Counted from the first letter of the stretch, positions 1 through 13,100 are shown. The stretch is 64,000 nucleotides of DNA from Spizellomyces punctatus DAOM BR117 (GCF_000182565.1 NW_015971545.1:275683-339682); one strand, 5' to 3'. Translations and numbers: made by a program. Notes: generated by a model not told the origin, from the sequence alone.

Positions 1-2365
1 ACACGGCTCTTGTGCTGGACCCGAATACACCATCTTTCCACGCGCCAACAGCACTAACTTATCGAATAACGCGTAGATGTTGGATCGGGGTTGGTGGATT
101 GTCAGTATGACAGTACGATGATACGTTCGCGCCAAATTCACCAGGCATTCAATGACGTTGTAGGCATTGAACGCATCCAGACCTTCATCACCACAGTGTT
201 AGTCCAGTAGGCACATAATTGTCAAGGCGTGCGGACATCGCAACTCACCACTGGTAGGCTCATCCAAAAACAACACACTGGCACCCGTTACCAGCTCGCA
301 GGCAATGGATACTCGACGCTTCTCTCCCCCGCTAATCCCCCTGGTTCCCGCTGACCCAATCCGCCGATTAGCAATGTGCAGAATATCGAGCTCCATCATC
401 GTTTCCATGACTCTAGCCCTTTTGGCTTCGGGAGACATGGTGCGGGGAAGACGAAGGAGGGCAGAATACATTATTGTTTCGTAAACGGTCAGCGTGTCCA
501 TTAAGGTGTCTTCTTGGTCCACATAGCTGAGAGACGTAACATGTGAACGAGCGATCGAATGTTTGATCGAAACAAGCTCATGCTTACCCTATAATAGATC
601 GATATTCCTCATCCCCCATAAATTTACCATTAACTATTACTTCACCAGTCACTATACCACTCTTGTTCTTTCTGGCAAGGATATCCAAAAAGGTGGTTTT
701 ACCAGCCCCTGATCCGCCCATGATAGCCATCACTTCACCCGGTCTGACAATACCCTGGACACCATCCAAAACCATGAGCTTGTTCCCATCCTGCGTTCCT
801 GAGTGAGTCGTGGTCGCAGCGTTCTTAGTAAAAGGCCACCACTTTCTCTTTGGATGTGCGCTCCGATCAATCAAATAAGTAACATCTCGGAACATAATCT
901 CCGCCGGCGTGTGATTACTCATCATGGCAGCTCTTCGTGTCCCATTTTCATCATCTTCATAATCATAAGCGTCAATCTCGTCAATGGCCTCATATATTCC
1001 CGCGAACTCTTTGACAGTCTGCTCGCGCGCCCACCAGATACCACCAAACACGCCGGCGAGAAGAACCGCTGCCCCAGCGCACATGAGCCCGATGAGGAGG
1101 GGTGAAAAGCCTGAACTACCGTCTGGAGGTTGGTCACCCGGTACACCACCTGGCGCACCTGGGATTTGGCTGGCACGAACGCATTCCCCGGCGATAGGAC
1201 ATGCCAGTTTGATGTTATCGTCTCCAAAAAATGTCGATATCAGATTGTTCATATGGGGTTCTGCGATTCACATCTATTAGCAATGCGGTCTATCTCCACA
1301 TAGCAGGACGCAAACATCGTACCAGAGAACGTGCATTTCCGATCCGGTAACTCCCCTTCATGTGTTTCGGTTTCTTCGCACTGCAAGGTTCCAGGTCCCA
1401 CCGGTCCACCTTCTTCAGGATCGTCCGATGCAAACCATTCCGAAAGGTCCATTCCGTTTGGATCACAAAGCATACGTCCTGGGTAGCAGCCGCAATGCAT
1501 TTTCGCGCAGTTTATGGTGGTGCGATTTACCCCTTTGCTGTGCGCTGTAGTAGTACGAGTGACCAGTGATAAACATATGACCGATTCTATCAAGTAACGG
1601 ACAATGCCAAAATACCTTCATTGGCGGTACATTCGCTCAACTGACAAAAGAAGCTTTCCTGCTCGTCTGCCCAGAACTGGAATGCACAAGATCCATCGGA
1701 TGCATCGCACGCATATGTTATCTCCGCCTTTTTCCCGTCCAGCTGTTCTACAATCGCTTTGTCTATAGTCAACGTGACCCTTGTTAAGTATGCATTTCTC
1801 AAGCTGCGCAATCAAAGGGCCCTACTGACTGGTCACTTCGCACTGCAAATAATTCCGATTTATCGGCCGAATACTCGAAAAACATGTCGCCTCTTCCCCA
1901 GGTCCTAATGGAGGTACAAGCGCATCACATACATCGTTCCTCATGCAGACATTGCAGTTGATTCCTGTCCATCCGTCGGCACAGAGGCAGCTATGCTGGT
2001 GTGGATCACGAGGATGTCTATTTGGACCGTCTGGCAGCGAATCACATACTACATGCATATAAACGGGAATGAAATCAATTTGGTCAGCGACAACTTGTAA
2101 AGGCAATAGAATCTAACGGCCACTTACAAGGCGTGCCGCAATCATTGCCCCCAAAACCAGGCGGACACTCGCAGTGTCCCAGGCTCTCATCCCATCTCCC
2201 GAAATTTAAACAATTCTGTGCCAGAGATGCATTCAACGCACGACGCTCTAGCCAAGGCGTGCTGGTGAGCGGCACAACACCATTTCCTTTTGTTGCTGAA
2301 ACGTGTGCAGCCAGCAAAGTGTTGACAATCGCCGTTACGCTCGTTAACTGAGATGTAAAGTGCAT
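1..2365 (-). CDS. ABCG-family half-transporter with EGF-like ectodomain (ADP1-type), 3' end outside window
   Basis: ATP-driven membrane transporter of the white/ABCG subfamily; the substrate cannot be inferred. The start at 2365 opens a hydrophobic signal peptide ([20 protein letters not shown]). It is followed by Cys-rich EGF-like segments ([13 protein letters not shown] near 2150 and [12 protein letters not shown] near 1960), a Cys-rich ectodomain, and one transmembrane segment near 1110-1050. The nucleotide-binding domain has Walker A GGSGAGKT near 700, signature ISGGEKRR near 335 and Walker [11 protein letters not shown] near 270. The D-loop and H-loop (TIHQPRSN) lie in the last exon, 1-182. 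Splice sites that keep the frame include introns 183-248, 527-587 and 1261-1322, with more upstream. EGF repeats before a single ABC domain are characteristic of fungal ADP1-like proteins. The C-terminal six-helix membrane domain should lie left of base 1. Family assignment is firm; the exact exon set is not. Confidence 0.88.
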
Positions 2366-3315
2366 GAGGCTTTTTGGCAAAAACGTATCAGAATGAAAGG
2401 TAGGGCTCGACGAGATCGAATTCTATGGCCCTGGAACCTGTATGCTCTTTTGACAAACATTTGCACAAGGACAAGTAAGTACATGAATTCTATAAGGGCA
2501 CGCGAACTCCCTCGGACGCCAAAAACCTTCCTAATCACCAATGAATTCACAACTTGTTAGTAGTAAGTGATATACACACCTTTCTAAACCAGGCAAAAAC
2601 AATAACGACGACGACGAGACGAACAAAAAAAAGCTAAAATGCAAACAATCTGCAGTCTACCATGAGGCAATTTCCGACCCCCATTTCACCCCCCTCAGGT
2701 AGCCCATGTGATCAGACCGATCGTCCCATGACGTAATCAAAGATAGGGGGATTATAAACAAAAACCTTTGCCTTGCCCCCACTTTATGCGCTAAAAACGT
2801 TAAGGGCAGTGTCAACATTGCTTTTGCCAGCAACACATGTCTGAACAGCGCAAGGAAATGGTGCTATGAACAGTTGTTTTGACACTTGTCGGGTCGAGCT
2901 GATAAGAACGAAACTAGACTTAATCTGCGCTTTCCAGGCAAAAATCCCGTCCTTGTCCCCTTTACTGGGATTGAGGTCTTGCGGAAAAAAAGACTTGTTG
3001 GCAGATGCATTGCGCACTCTGAAGTCTGAGCGAAAAAGAATGGCCGACAACAACATTTGATGATGAAGCAATTTGATAAGCAATATGAACTCTGGTACTT
3101 CACCAAGTCTTCTTCTGTTTTTTACTTTGCCATAACGGATAATAAATTACAGATACGCCCCATCTCATTTCTCATTAATGACTTGAATTATTGCAAACTG
3201 AATACCTAGCATAGAAAAAGTTTTTCACTCAAAACCATGACTAACTAACGACAGCATACGCCAAAAAAAAAAAAAGACTGTCGGGAAAACCAAACACAGA
3301 GAACCTCTACAAATA
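2366..3315. other. Intergenic stretch without a recognisable gene
   Basis: About 950 bases between the 5' end of the ABCG gene and the 3' end of the F-box/LRR gene. It contains the presumed ABCG promoter, several A/T homopolymers (an A run near 3265-3277) and short ORFs with no domain or good codon pattern. I see nothing else. Confidence 0.6.
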
Positions 3316-4564
3316 TCACAAGATCACACAAACCCTCCTTCTACTTATTGCTCCACTACTCACTCTTCTCCTCTGTTCACCTGCTTGTCTCTCTCCGGGA
3401 CTTTGCTGTCCACTGCCGGCCCTCGTACCTTCCCCATTCCAGAAGCTCTTGACCACAACCCCGCAAGCCCTAGCTCTTAGAACGGCCTCCTTTGTTATCC
3501 CGACACAATCCACAACCTCTACGCATCGTAACTTGAATTCACCAGATCCGGTTTTTGCATGAAGGTAGCCTAGCAGTTTAAGAACCGAGTCATTCGCAGC
3601 TGTAGAGGTGACATCGAGATGTTGCATATTGGAACAGTATCGGAGAATGGTGCAGATGCCTGCCGCCGTGACGGACGTGGAGGCAAGTGAAAGGTAGGAA
3701 AGGGTATCTTTGGTTTGATGTGCGCAGAGGTAATGTGCTGTCCGGTCGGAAATGAGTCCGCAAGAGTCCAGATCCAAGTGGCTCAGTGGGAGCCGGGAAA
3801 TTGCGTCCAATTCAATATCGGTAAGGTGCGGAGAGGATGAAAGAACAAGGTGAGTTATGCTCCGCGGCAGATGGTAGAAGTTCTGTAGTGCCAGTCGTTG
3901 AAGGGTCGAGAGTTGAAGATGTGTCAGCATCGACCTTCCCGATCTTGCCAAATTAGTCACATTTGAACAATGGGAGATATTCAAATGTGTCAATGTTGCC
4001 AGCCCCATCAGCGCCTGCACTCCTTCATCTCCTACATTGATGCAGCCAGGAGACCTGAACCTCCTCAGTTGCTTGCATCCTCTAACAACACTGACAAGTC
4101 CCTTGTCATCCACGCCGGGACAACATCCTACATCCAGGTCCTGCAACCCTGGAAAATTCAGACCGATAAGAAGAAGATGTACGGTCCCAATACATTGGAG
4201 TGACGATAGATTGAGTGTCTGGAGCACCGTGTTACGCACAGACAAAAAGTCTGAGAGAGTGTACGAGGTTACAGAATGGCATCCTACTAGGCTGAGATGC
4301 GTAATGGAAGGGAGGAGGTGGAGAGGCGGGTTACAATTTCTAAGATGGGAAATTAGATACGAGGTTGATTATTACTGCATAATTCTAAAGAAATGCGGAT
4401 TACCGAAAATTCGCAGTATGCAGAAATGTGCCGGCTCGTTTGACCAGGCATTTAACATACTGTTCCGACACTGGGCGCGTGTACCTACCCGAAACACTAG
4501 TCAGTAAACAACCCCAACCTACCATGGCGGCACGCAGATCTCTCAAAGCAACACTGGACCACAT
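3316..4564 (-). CDS. F-box/leucine-rich-repeat protein (AMN1/FBXL-like)
   Basis: Probable substrate-recognition subunit of an SCF ubiquitin ligase. The main exon (3316-4339) encodes cysteine-containing LRRs in the FBXL/AMN1 style: HLSLVGCHSVT, LQDLDVGCCPGVDDKGL, LRRFRSPGCINVGDEGV, LTHLNISHCSNVT and LSHLDLDSCGLISD. A 64-base intron (4340-4403) joins in frame to an upstream exon reading VKRAGTFLHTANFRNC, a segment seen just after the F-box in fungal F-box/LRR proteins. Starting at ATG 4564 gives 394 aa and a frame-consistent splice. Only a piece of a possible F-box (WSSVALRDLRAAM) is visible, so the true start may be further upstream in another exon. The C-terminus is basic and Ser/Arg-rich and ends CVIL, which resembles a CaaX prenylation box; that is an inference. 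Confidence 0.72.
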
Positions 4565-4782
4565 TACCTCTTCAAATCAATAACCCCCCACAGCGAACCA
4601 TCACTCGCATCGTTCCTCCACTGCCGACATACCTAAAATGTCATTTTTCCCTGTTTATGACACCTTCCAGACATCAGGGAGAAGGAATGCAAGCACTCAC
4701 ACCCAGGCACCGACGCAATTCATCTTCCTCCAAAAACCTAAAGATTCTGATTCTCAGTTCAGGGGGAAGGTCATAGAATTCT

Positions 4783-5232
4783 ATGGATCGTGGAATAGAG
4801 AGTATGCAGCACTCTGCCGACGGAGCAATGTGCGATGCCGCTGGCAGATGGGTCTGTATGCGGTGTGCAGGATATGGGCCAATATTTGCTAAAGAGATGT
4901 GTTTGGATTGTGTCAGAAAGAGTAGAAAAAAAGCGATGCTTACTGGAGTGAAGCTTGGACGTCCTGGCCATGGTTATCAGTCAAATATGACCAGTCTGGG
5001 GCGGGAGGCGATAAAATTGGACACTCGCGCGGGTTTGCCAGGTTGTGTGCTCAAGAGCCAGACGGAACAACAACAACAGAACAACAACAGTATGCTCTTG
5101 TCTTCCACCACCCACACACCCAATCAAAAAAATACCGTAAAGAAACTCGTTCAGGCCGTCAGCGAGGGTTTGTCAACGAGTTGCAAACAGCCCCCAACCT
5201 GGTTGAAAGTCTCTTCACCTCAGCATGGATAG
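4783..5232 (+). CDS. Possible small Cys-rich protein, unrecognised
   Basis: A 149-codon reading frame beginning ATG at 4783. The only suggestive feature is a zinc-ribbon-like run, CMRC then CLDC about 15 residues apart, followed by a basic RKSRKKA stretch. The C-terminal half is Gln/Asn-rich and low complexity (QTEQQQQNNN). There is no family match I can name. Coding potential is uncertain; it may be a fragment of a spliced gene or a chance ORF. It sits in about 1.1 kb between the F-box/LRR and RGS genes. Confidence 0.28.
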   Translation: MDRGIESMQHSADGAMCDAAGRWVCMRCAGYGPIFAKEMCLDCVRKSRKKAMLTGVKLGRPGHGYQSNMTSLGREAIKLDTRAGLPGCVLKSQTEQQQQNNNSMLLSSTTHTPNQKNTVKKLVQAVSEGLSTSCKQPPTWLKVSSPQHG

Positions 5233-5566
5233 TGTCACGCGTATATTGACGTTATCACGCGTCCGTGCTGACTCAGCAGAGCGGTGCTTTCTTCGCCGTT
5301 CGGGTATCTCCAGCGGGTGGGTTTAAGGGCACCTCTGTGGTTGTGGAATTGGGATCTGCGATGCACGTTTGTTTCTTAGAGTTATGTGATATTCTCCAAT
5401 GTGTGCAGACGATGAGGGTCAATAGCAGTAGCGTGGTGTAGAAGGGTCTATTTTGGGGCATGCGGAAAATGAATAGAGTGTCCCTTTGATACTGTTCGGA
5501 AGGGGGCGTCGGATGGGATGGTAGTGGGAGAAAGTATATTGGCAGATCTGCCACTCTACCTTGGCC

Positions 5567-5574
5567 TATTTAAA
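5567..5574 (+). promoter_or_regulatory. TATA-like box of the RGS gene
   Basis: TATTTAAA lies 80 bases upstream of the proposed ATG at 5654, in an otherwise GC-balanced region. The position is plausible for a fungal core promoter. Inference only. Confidence 0.35.
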
Positions 5575-5653
5575 CCCCGGACCAGCCCTTGTTCTATTGC
5601 TCTCCGGATAGTGTCTTTCTTTTCTTGTTTGATCTGACCTGAACATATCAATC

Positions 5654-7782
5654 ATGACCTCCAACGTTTTTTGTCCACAATTTGACTCTGAAAATCCGCT
5701 CTCAATTTTGGATTCTGAAAATCGGGTAAGGAAGGAAGCTGTGATGCGGCTCTAAACTTTTTGAATTCAAGAGTGGTGGCGAAATTAATAACTTTTCATG
5801 TCAACAATTTATAGGTCCAGTTGCTCCAAGTTTTCACATATTTCACCCGCGTCCTTCCGTTAGCAGATCATCGCGTCCGACTCAAAACTGTTCCCAATAC
5901 TTTTACGGGAGATGAGGCCATAACTGCCTTACAATCTGTCACATCAGGCTTAGACCGGGAGGATGCCACGCGAGTCATCCACCGTTACATTCAAGGCCGG
6001 CTTCTCCGGGCGCTTGAGGGTGACGAGGACAGCGTCAAGCCAAAAGGTGTATACGCGATCGGCCGAAAAGGACTGCAAGTGAAAAGCGATACAAAGCGTC
6101 GCGCAGATTCACCGATCGTTCATCTGGAATTCCGATATGGAGTGTGTGTAACGGATCCTACCACCATCTTCAAGCGATTTGCTGGCTCAGATGGACCGAA
6201 TGAATGGACGCCAGAGAAAGAAAAGGCTGGGGAACAACTCTCTGGCCCATTGAATTCATCTTCTCCAGGTTCATCGGAAAGCAACACTCCTAGAGCTAGT
6301 GTCACCGCCTCAACCCCCCTGCCGGGAATCCTTGTAAAGGACCGGATGCACATGCTTAAAACTTATACCGATACTTTTACCGGACATGAAGCCATTGTCC
6401 ATCTTCTGGAAACCACAACAGCTATGACTTCTGAAGAATGTCTTAATATTGCGGATAGATTTATGGCTGCCGGGTGGATTCGCCAAATCGATTCGTCCGA
6501 GAAGGTGTTTAGAGATCATAAAGGCATCTTGTACCAGGTGACAGGTTTGGGTGCAAGTATTGCCGGATGGCCAGAACAAAAGGTGCCGGGTGTGAAAGAC
6601 TTTTTCGCAGGTGTGAAAGACAACATGTCCGGAATCGGTGAAAGGCTAAAGAAAATGAGTACGCATGGGAATACTGGTACAGGTCACTTGATGGACGACG
6701 GGAAACCTATAATCTCAAAGGAGAATCTCGACAAGTTCGACGAATTTGTGCGGAAATCGTCTGAAATGCTGGCGACAGTCCAACCTCAAAGCAGCAGCAA
6801 TGCTTTCCCCTTCATGAAGAATCGCCGGCAAACATCGTTTACCACCCAAGATATTCCAAGTTCCTCAGACACTCGCGCCCGATCCATTTCCATCTCGCAT
6901 CCCCCTGCCCGCCGTGGCAGCATAAGTGTGCTCCCGTCATTCCCTTGGGAAACGCAAAAAGAGACCCACACATCCCGCCTGACAACTATTCTCTCCCTCC
7001 CTCCCGTTCGCAGTCTCTTTCAATCCTTTGTAACGACCCTATTTTGCGAGGAAAACTACGACTTTATGGTCGATGCGGAAAGGTTTAGAATGTGCTACGA
7101 TCGGAGTCAATCCATCGAAAATCTAGATGAAGAAAGCAGAGAAGTCGTGCGCGACATTCAACACAAAAAAGACAAGGAGACCCTTGTCCCTCATGCAGTG
7201 GCAATTTACTTAAAGTACATAACACCCACCTCTAGTCACGAAATTAATATTCCTTCCAAGCTCATCAAATACCTCACATCTGTAATGGAGCCATTTGAAC
7301 CGTTCTTCGCGCACTTTCCTGCATCTCTTCTTGCAATACGGGACCCCATCAACCCCACTTCAGTAGCCTTCCGCGATGTTCTTCAAGCCCTTCCAAAAGC
7401 CTTTTGGCAAGTAGCCAACGAAAAGAAAGTCCAAGAAACGTTCGAACCTTGGATGTTCTCTGCGACAGAGGCTCACATCTTTCAAGTTGTTGCTGGCGAT
7501 TCTGTTCCAAAGTTTATAAGAACAGAAGAGTATCGAGTTCTGATGATGGGTCTCTGGGAACAGGGTAACCTACCTGTGCAGAAGAGAAGAGAGACTGTTT
7601 TGGAGCGATTGAGCACTGCGGAGAGAAGACAGTCATGTGTGAAGGAGGTCGCCGAAGAGGGAGAGAGTGAGTCGAGAAGAGCCTCGGCGGTTGCCAGGGT
7701 GGGTGGTAAAGAGGAGAAGGTAGAGAGCGAGGCCCCTCGACCAGTTGGTTTGATCCCGCCAGAGTTTGCATATGGGATGTGA
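5654..7782 (+). CDS. RGS protein with tandem DEP domains (Sst2/FlbA/Rgs1 type)
   Basis: GTPase-activating protein for heterotrimeric G-alpha subunits. The first exon (5654-5725, 24 codons) joins across intron 5726-5814 to a long exon ending at 7782, giving 679 aa. Domains in order: a fungal-DR/DEP region near residues 25-110 (VPNTFTGDEAITAL, then GRLL and KGVYAIG); a second DEP near 175-260 (TYTDTFTGHEAIVHLL, with CLNIADRFMAAGWI); a Ser/Pro-rich linker; and an RGS domain near 395-605 (FVTTLFCEENYDFMVDAERF, PWMFSATEAHIFQVV). This fold order is the one known from yeast Sst2 and Aspergillus FlbA, where DEP domains tether the protein to a receptor tail. It ends head-on with the ankyrin gene; the stop codons are about 160 bases apart. 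Note that this host gene terminates with TGA. Confidence 0.9.
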
Positions 7783-7943
7783 GAGTGCAAAAGCCCAAGG
7801 GGGTTGTGTATAATGAGTAGTAATTTTTATACCCAAGTCAGAACAGGATTTATTCAGCACTCCCTAAGTTTTGCTCCAATCAGTTTTCACTTTATATTTT
7901 CTATTTACAAGTGCAAAGCAAAGAGTTACATTGCAAAACCCCA

Positions 7944-9374
7944 TCAAAATGTGTCCTTTTCCAGCTCTTTTGGTAATTGTCCTTCCAGAATCCTGACTGC
8001 TATCCGGATCGGGCCCATCAATGATTGTCCCCTCGTTGAGGCTACGTCCTGCGCCCAATCCAACCAGTACCTGTCCACCTTTATCCCCCACTTGGCAAGC
8101 AAAATGGTAACATCATCTCTTGCTACGGTGATAGCGTCGATAAACACACTTTCATCGAGACGCCTCGTACTCGCACCAATTGATACGAGCATTTTCGCTT
8201 GAAAGATCGCCGTCCATTCACAAATCCGTCTGCTGATGAGAGTTTCTTTCAGCATTTGCACCAGAAATCTTGACGTCATGTAAGGCCGGAGGATGTTTAA
8301 GATACATTTTCGCAAGAGTCCGAATTGGCAAAGATCCAGAATGACTTCTCTTGAATGTATGGTGGAAATATCGACACCACCGACATTGATCAAAATATCC
8401 ATCATCGTTGCGGCGTCGGATGGATTCTTGCGAGCGAGAAAGATCAGCGCTGCAAATGCCTTTTCACGACAATACTTATCTGCCTGATAATCCAATAACA
8501 GCAACACAGCTTCGCACCATCCTCTTTTTACAGCCCGCACGAGGATTGATTCACTTCTTCTCGTTGGCCTCGCCGAGGGATCGGCGCCATGGTGCAAAAG
8601 AAAACGAATGATATCAATTGGACAGTCGCGTTTACCAACAAAGCACTCTAGAATGGCAAAGTTTACGTTTATTGGAGTTACACCGCCAGAGTCCTTCAAA
8701 AACTTGACGGCTTCCAAAGATCCACTCGAGACTGCTTGAGGCAAAACCGAAGCATGGTGCACCGATGCACCGCGCTTAATCAGGCAAACCATGGTTTCCT
8801 TGTCTCCGTTGCTGGCGGCGATTCGCAGTGCCAAATCATCACATACATGAACATCGGCACCATAATCAAGGAGCAATTCGCACATATCTTTGAACCCTTT
8901 CGAAGCCGCTTTCACAAGTATGAAGTGATCCGGATCAATATTGCTGAACTGGAGAAGCGTCTGAACGGTTTCAATACGATTGTTGACGACAGCTTTTGAG
9001 AGAGCGTCTTGAAGATTGGCAGAACAAAACTGTTTTGGCAGCCTGCCAAGAATTAACCGTGCCCGTAATGCACTAGCAAATGGGTAACTTGTGCCAAGCA
9101 GTAATTCTGAGTCCGCATACCAAAACGTCTTGTCATACTGGTCGTCACCTTCGATATATAGGGCAAACTCATCCAATTGGTACCAGGACCAAGCTAGATG
9201 CTTTTGTGTGATGGCTAGTTGAGCGCTTCGACAAGTTGCCCGTAATCTGCCAGCGGTGACAGGATCGCACCATTGAGCTAGCAGCGGAAAGATGTCGACC
9301 GGCAGGGGAGGAAGAGTGAGTACAGGCCCAGAGTGATTTACTGTTTGCCGTGGTCTTTTAATAGAGGGTGCCAT
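7944..9374 (-). CDS. F-box-like/ankyrin-repeat protein, 476 aa
   Basis: Single-exon gene starting MAPSIKRPRQ. Residues about 20-65 (LPPLPVDIFPLLAQWCDP, then LRATCRSAQ) resemble an F-box. After a W/Y-rich stretch come degenerate ankyrin repeats from about residue 115 to 320: VQTLLQFSNIDPDHFILVKA, CELLLDYGADVHVCDDLALR, MVCLIKRGASVHHASVLPQA, IIRFLLHHGADPSARPTRRS and EAVLLLLDYQADKYC. Such proteins usually act as adaptors; the partner is unknown. The C-terminal 130 residues keep the helix-pair rhythm (AKMLVSIGASTRRLDESVF) and are probably more divergent ankyrins. It is convergent with the RGS gene. Large ankyrin families are common in early-diverging fungi. Confidence 0.8.
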   Translation of the reverse strand: MAPSIKRPRQTVNHSGPVLTLPPLPVDIFPLLAQWCDPVTAGRLRATCRSAQLAITQKHLAWSWYQLDEFALYIEGDDQYDKTFWYADSELLLGTSYPFASALRARLILGRLPKQFCSANLQDALSKAVVNNRIETVQTLLQFSNIDPDHFILVKAASKGFKDMCELLLDYGADVHVCDDLALRIAASNGDKETMVCLIKRGASVHHASVLPQAVSSGSLEAVKFLKDSGGVTPINVNFAILECFVGKRDCPIDIIRFLLHHGADPSARPTRRSESILVRAVKRGWCEAVLLLLDYQADKYCREKAFAALIFLARKNPSDAATMMDILINVGGVDISTIHSREVILDLCQFGLLRKCILNILRPYMTSRFLVQMLKETLISRRICEWTAIFQAKMLVSIGASTRRLDESVFIDAITVARDDVTILLAKWGIKVDRYWLDWAQDVASTRGQSLMGPIRIAVRILEGQLPKELEKDTF

Positions 9375-10157
9375 GTTCGTTTAAGATGGAGAGAAATGAG
9401 AGAAATTTTCCAAGCAAAGCAGAGATTTGAAAAAGGAAGAGTAGTCTAACCATTTGAATAGTCTTTCTGCATCTGTATGGGAACGTCCAATACGTTGCAT
9501 ATATTGAGGTTCCATGGGCCAGAATTATGGATTGTCTCTGGAAGTACGCTTGGAGCTAAATAACATATCAGCAGGTATTATTTGAATAGCCCGGAAAGTA
9601 TTTATTCAGGAGAGCCATTGCTATGGAAGGTTATCTGTCATGAAGGAAGCTCCATGGAACGGGCTAAATTAAGCTATAGCTAGCCTCCGAACCTCCGACC
9701 CTAATAACGTGGTTGTAGTGATAAGTAAACCATAACTTTCGGTTTGACGGTAGCTACTAGCTAGATGGTGAGTTAATCCAAGGTAGTCAAGCCATTCTTA
9801 ACGTTCTTTGGAGAGAGAGTCTGTCTCAAAGTTGAGTATAATTACTGTAACCCTGCCGATGGAGGAGCAAGTGATGCTTATGAAATTGTACATTCACGTC
9901 TATCATCCCCATTCATAGTGTCCTTATTCCTAGTTCCATTGCATTGCGGTTAAATACATTGTTGTGCTGCACTTTTTCTCGATTATAGGTAGTAATAGGA
10001 ATATCAGTAGCTCGAACATGTATTGTTTTTTTTTCAAATCGATATACATCGATGTTCCACCACTTTCGAATCTTCGATAGGCTCCACATGCGTATCGCCG
10101 ACTTTCATTGGACGGGATCCTCGGCACATAACCCATTGACTGTATTTACATATAGAT
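9375..10157. other. Intergenic stretch
   Basis: About 780 bases between the 5' end of the ankyrin gene and the 3' end of the ABCC transporter. The left part should hold the ankyrin promoter. There are no convincing ORFs, RNA genes or repeats. Confidence 0.55.
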
Positions 10158-13100
10158 CTATTCATTTAAATCCAGTTTATCCCCCCAACTACTACTCCCC
10201 CCTTCTGTGGCTAAACTCTTCAACGACTCCGCCTTATCTCCCATGGTTTCTTCAGCTAGCTTACTAAATTCTGATTCCGGGTTAGCAAGGAGATTGGGAG
10301 GAGAATCAAATTCAGCGACACGTCCGTGGTCAAGAACTAGGATTTTGTCATAATCCATGATGGTTGAAAGTCTAGTTTAAACCGAATGTTAGTACCATAC
10401 ATCATGCGTCCTATTCATGCGGCATAGACATACCGATGGGCTATGGTAAGGATTGTACATTGACGTAGGTGGGTACGGAGCACTTGCTGAATCATAGCGT
10501 CCGTCTTTGGAGATATTAGGTGAAATAAACAAACATGCTGAGGATGATCAAATAGATTTCTAACCATACCTCGTAATCAACGTTCGCAGTTGCCTCATCA
10601 ATAATCAAAATTTTCGGAGACATTAACATAGCTCTGCCCAGACAAAGCAATTGCCGTTGTCCGACTGACAGATTTTCCCCGTTTTCGGTAATTTGTCCAT
10701 CTAGCTTTCTGGGCATGGAAGCAACAAAGGACTTTAATCGACATCTCTCGAGAATCTTCCAGAGATGTTGGTCTGGATGAAAGCCGGTAGGGTCGAGATT
10801 ACTGCGTATTGTACCCTCTATAGAAAGATGAGCCGAAAAGATATTAGCTTGAAACACTTTCATATTCATCATCGGTGCATTACGTTACCAAAGAGAATTG
10901 GTGCTTGAGGAATACTGGTTGCGAAAACGTCGCCAGCCGTTAGTTTTGAACACATACTGGCAAACATTCTATGCACCTACATCGATAAGCTTCTTCTTAA
11001 CTGCTTCAGAGTTACGGTGGAAATATCCACCCCATCTATCGTGATTTTTCCGGAAGAAGCCTCCGCTAGCCTGTACAGCCCAGCAATGATACTGCTCTTT
11101 CCCGCCCCAGTTCGACCCACAATCCCCACCTTTTCCTTCATTCCAATGGACAAGGTAATGTTTCGTAGAACCGGAGGATTATCAGGGTTGTATCTTAGCG
11201 AATAATTTATGAACTCAATCGCGCCCAAAGATGGCCATTTTGGACGAGGGATCTGCAGGCGTGGAAGGTTAGGTTTGGTTCTTGTAGGGACAACTTTGTT
11301 GGTTCGGGTGGGTTCGGGTTCTACTGAATTTCGCGGTACGTCAGCAACTGATTGGGGTTCCATTGGGATGGCAGTTGCATAGTAGTTAATGCGCTGAGTA
11401 GCAAGAGAATATGATTACGACCTTCGACAGTGCACATCGTAGCTAGACGAACGAACAAACCTCGACACAGTTCATTCTGGATTCCGTGTTTGCGAAAACG
11501 TTCATTGCGCTATTCAAGGCACTTGTCAGCGAGAGCGTATAGCTAAGAGCGAGACCCAACAGAGAAGGTGAAATGCGAAAAGCCAGGCCAAGTGTAGCGA
11601 CCTTGAGATGACACATTGGGTGCCGTTAGCTTAGGATGATTTCTTTAACAATCTTCATGTAAGCTTACCATGAAGCAGACGAATCCACACAAGATCTCCA
11701 TTCGCAACGCTACCCATGCGTTTACATAGTATTTGATGAGAGAAGGTCTGTTTGCGTTGTCCAAGAAGGTATCAGCACGGGTAACGAAGCGAGATGTGGC
11801 AGAGTAGGCTCGCAAGGTCGGAAGACCTGTCCGTGACATTTACATCCATGAGAAGAGCTCCAAGGCCAGGCTGCACCACGCCATGCCCTTACCATTGAGG
11901 GACTCACTAAAGTGTCCGAACAGAGGTGACCGAGCCAGTGATTCGAGACGCTTCAGCTCTCGTGCGGCACTGGAAAACAAGTCAGTAAGCAATTTCAGAA
12001 TGGATGCTAGTATTGGATCGTTTCGCTACTTACTTTCGATAAAGGCCCTGTACAAAATAGTAGATCGGAAGCAGTGGTGCAAATACAACTGTGTAGGACA
12101 AAGGAGTTAACTTCCACATGGCAATTTCGGCCCAATTTCATGACAGAGGACAACAAACTAACGTACCAAAAATCACTGGTACTGCATATCCAATCAACCC
12201 AATACTCGCTATAACACTCCCCCAGAGATTCATAAGGGATCTTATGGTCAATGCCAGCCATCTATCAATCTCTGCCACATCCCGGGAAAATCGAGACAAT
12301 ATTCGACCAGCAGGTGTGCCATCGAAGAAGGACATTGGTGCATACATCAGGCGCTTTAGCGCATTCGAATGAAGCACGTTTGAAGCGCGCAAACTGGCGG
12401 CGGTTGTCAGCAAGGCAAGCGTAGCTGCGAAAAAGGAAAAGAGAGGAGTCATGAGGTTAGTTGTGCCCAGCATAGGTGAGACCGAAGGCACATCCTACCA
12501 GCAGAGAGTGCTTGAACGAGACCCAAGCCAGCATAAACACCCACATACACTCCTTTTCCTGCATCGAATTTCTCGGTACTCCACCAAACAAGCCACAAAT
12601 CCGTAACGACCTTATCCATCTGAATGAAAAATACGACCGAAATTACACCTAACCACAGCAAAAATCCTCCCGCCGCCCGCATATAAATAATATACAATTG
12701 CAGTTTCACTGCTCCAGTCTCGCGTTCCTCTTCGATAAGAATGTTGCCGCCGACTGTTGTGGGTTGTTTTGGAGCCGCTGGACTCACAGGTCTGGCTCGA
12801 GTGACGGGTGACGGTGAAGCCTTTGCTTGAGGGACAGTGACGGCAATAGCAAGGTTTGAGACTTCCAGTTCTTCACCGCTAGCTTCGACGCTTTGATTCG
12901 CATGCTCGCGCACGAGTGCAGCAACACGTCCGTTTCTCTCCATGAGCTCGTGATATGTGCCCTTTTCCTTTATTTGGCAGTTCTCCATATATACAATGTA
13001 ATCAACATTCGATAACACGCCTAATTGGTGCGTTACCAGTATGCGTGTGCGATCAGCACAGTACTTTCTGATGCCGTCGCTAAAGAGTTGTTGGCCAACA

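Noticed and set aside
5273-5554. 93-codon minus-strand ORF with one hydrophobic stretch
   Set aside because: It lies in the promoter of the RGS gene; the hydrophobic run alone is weak evidence.
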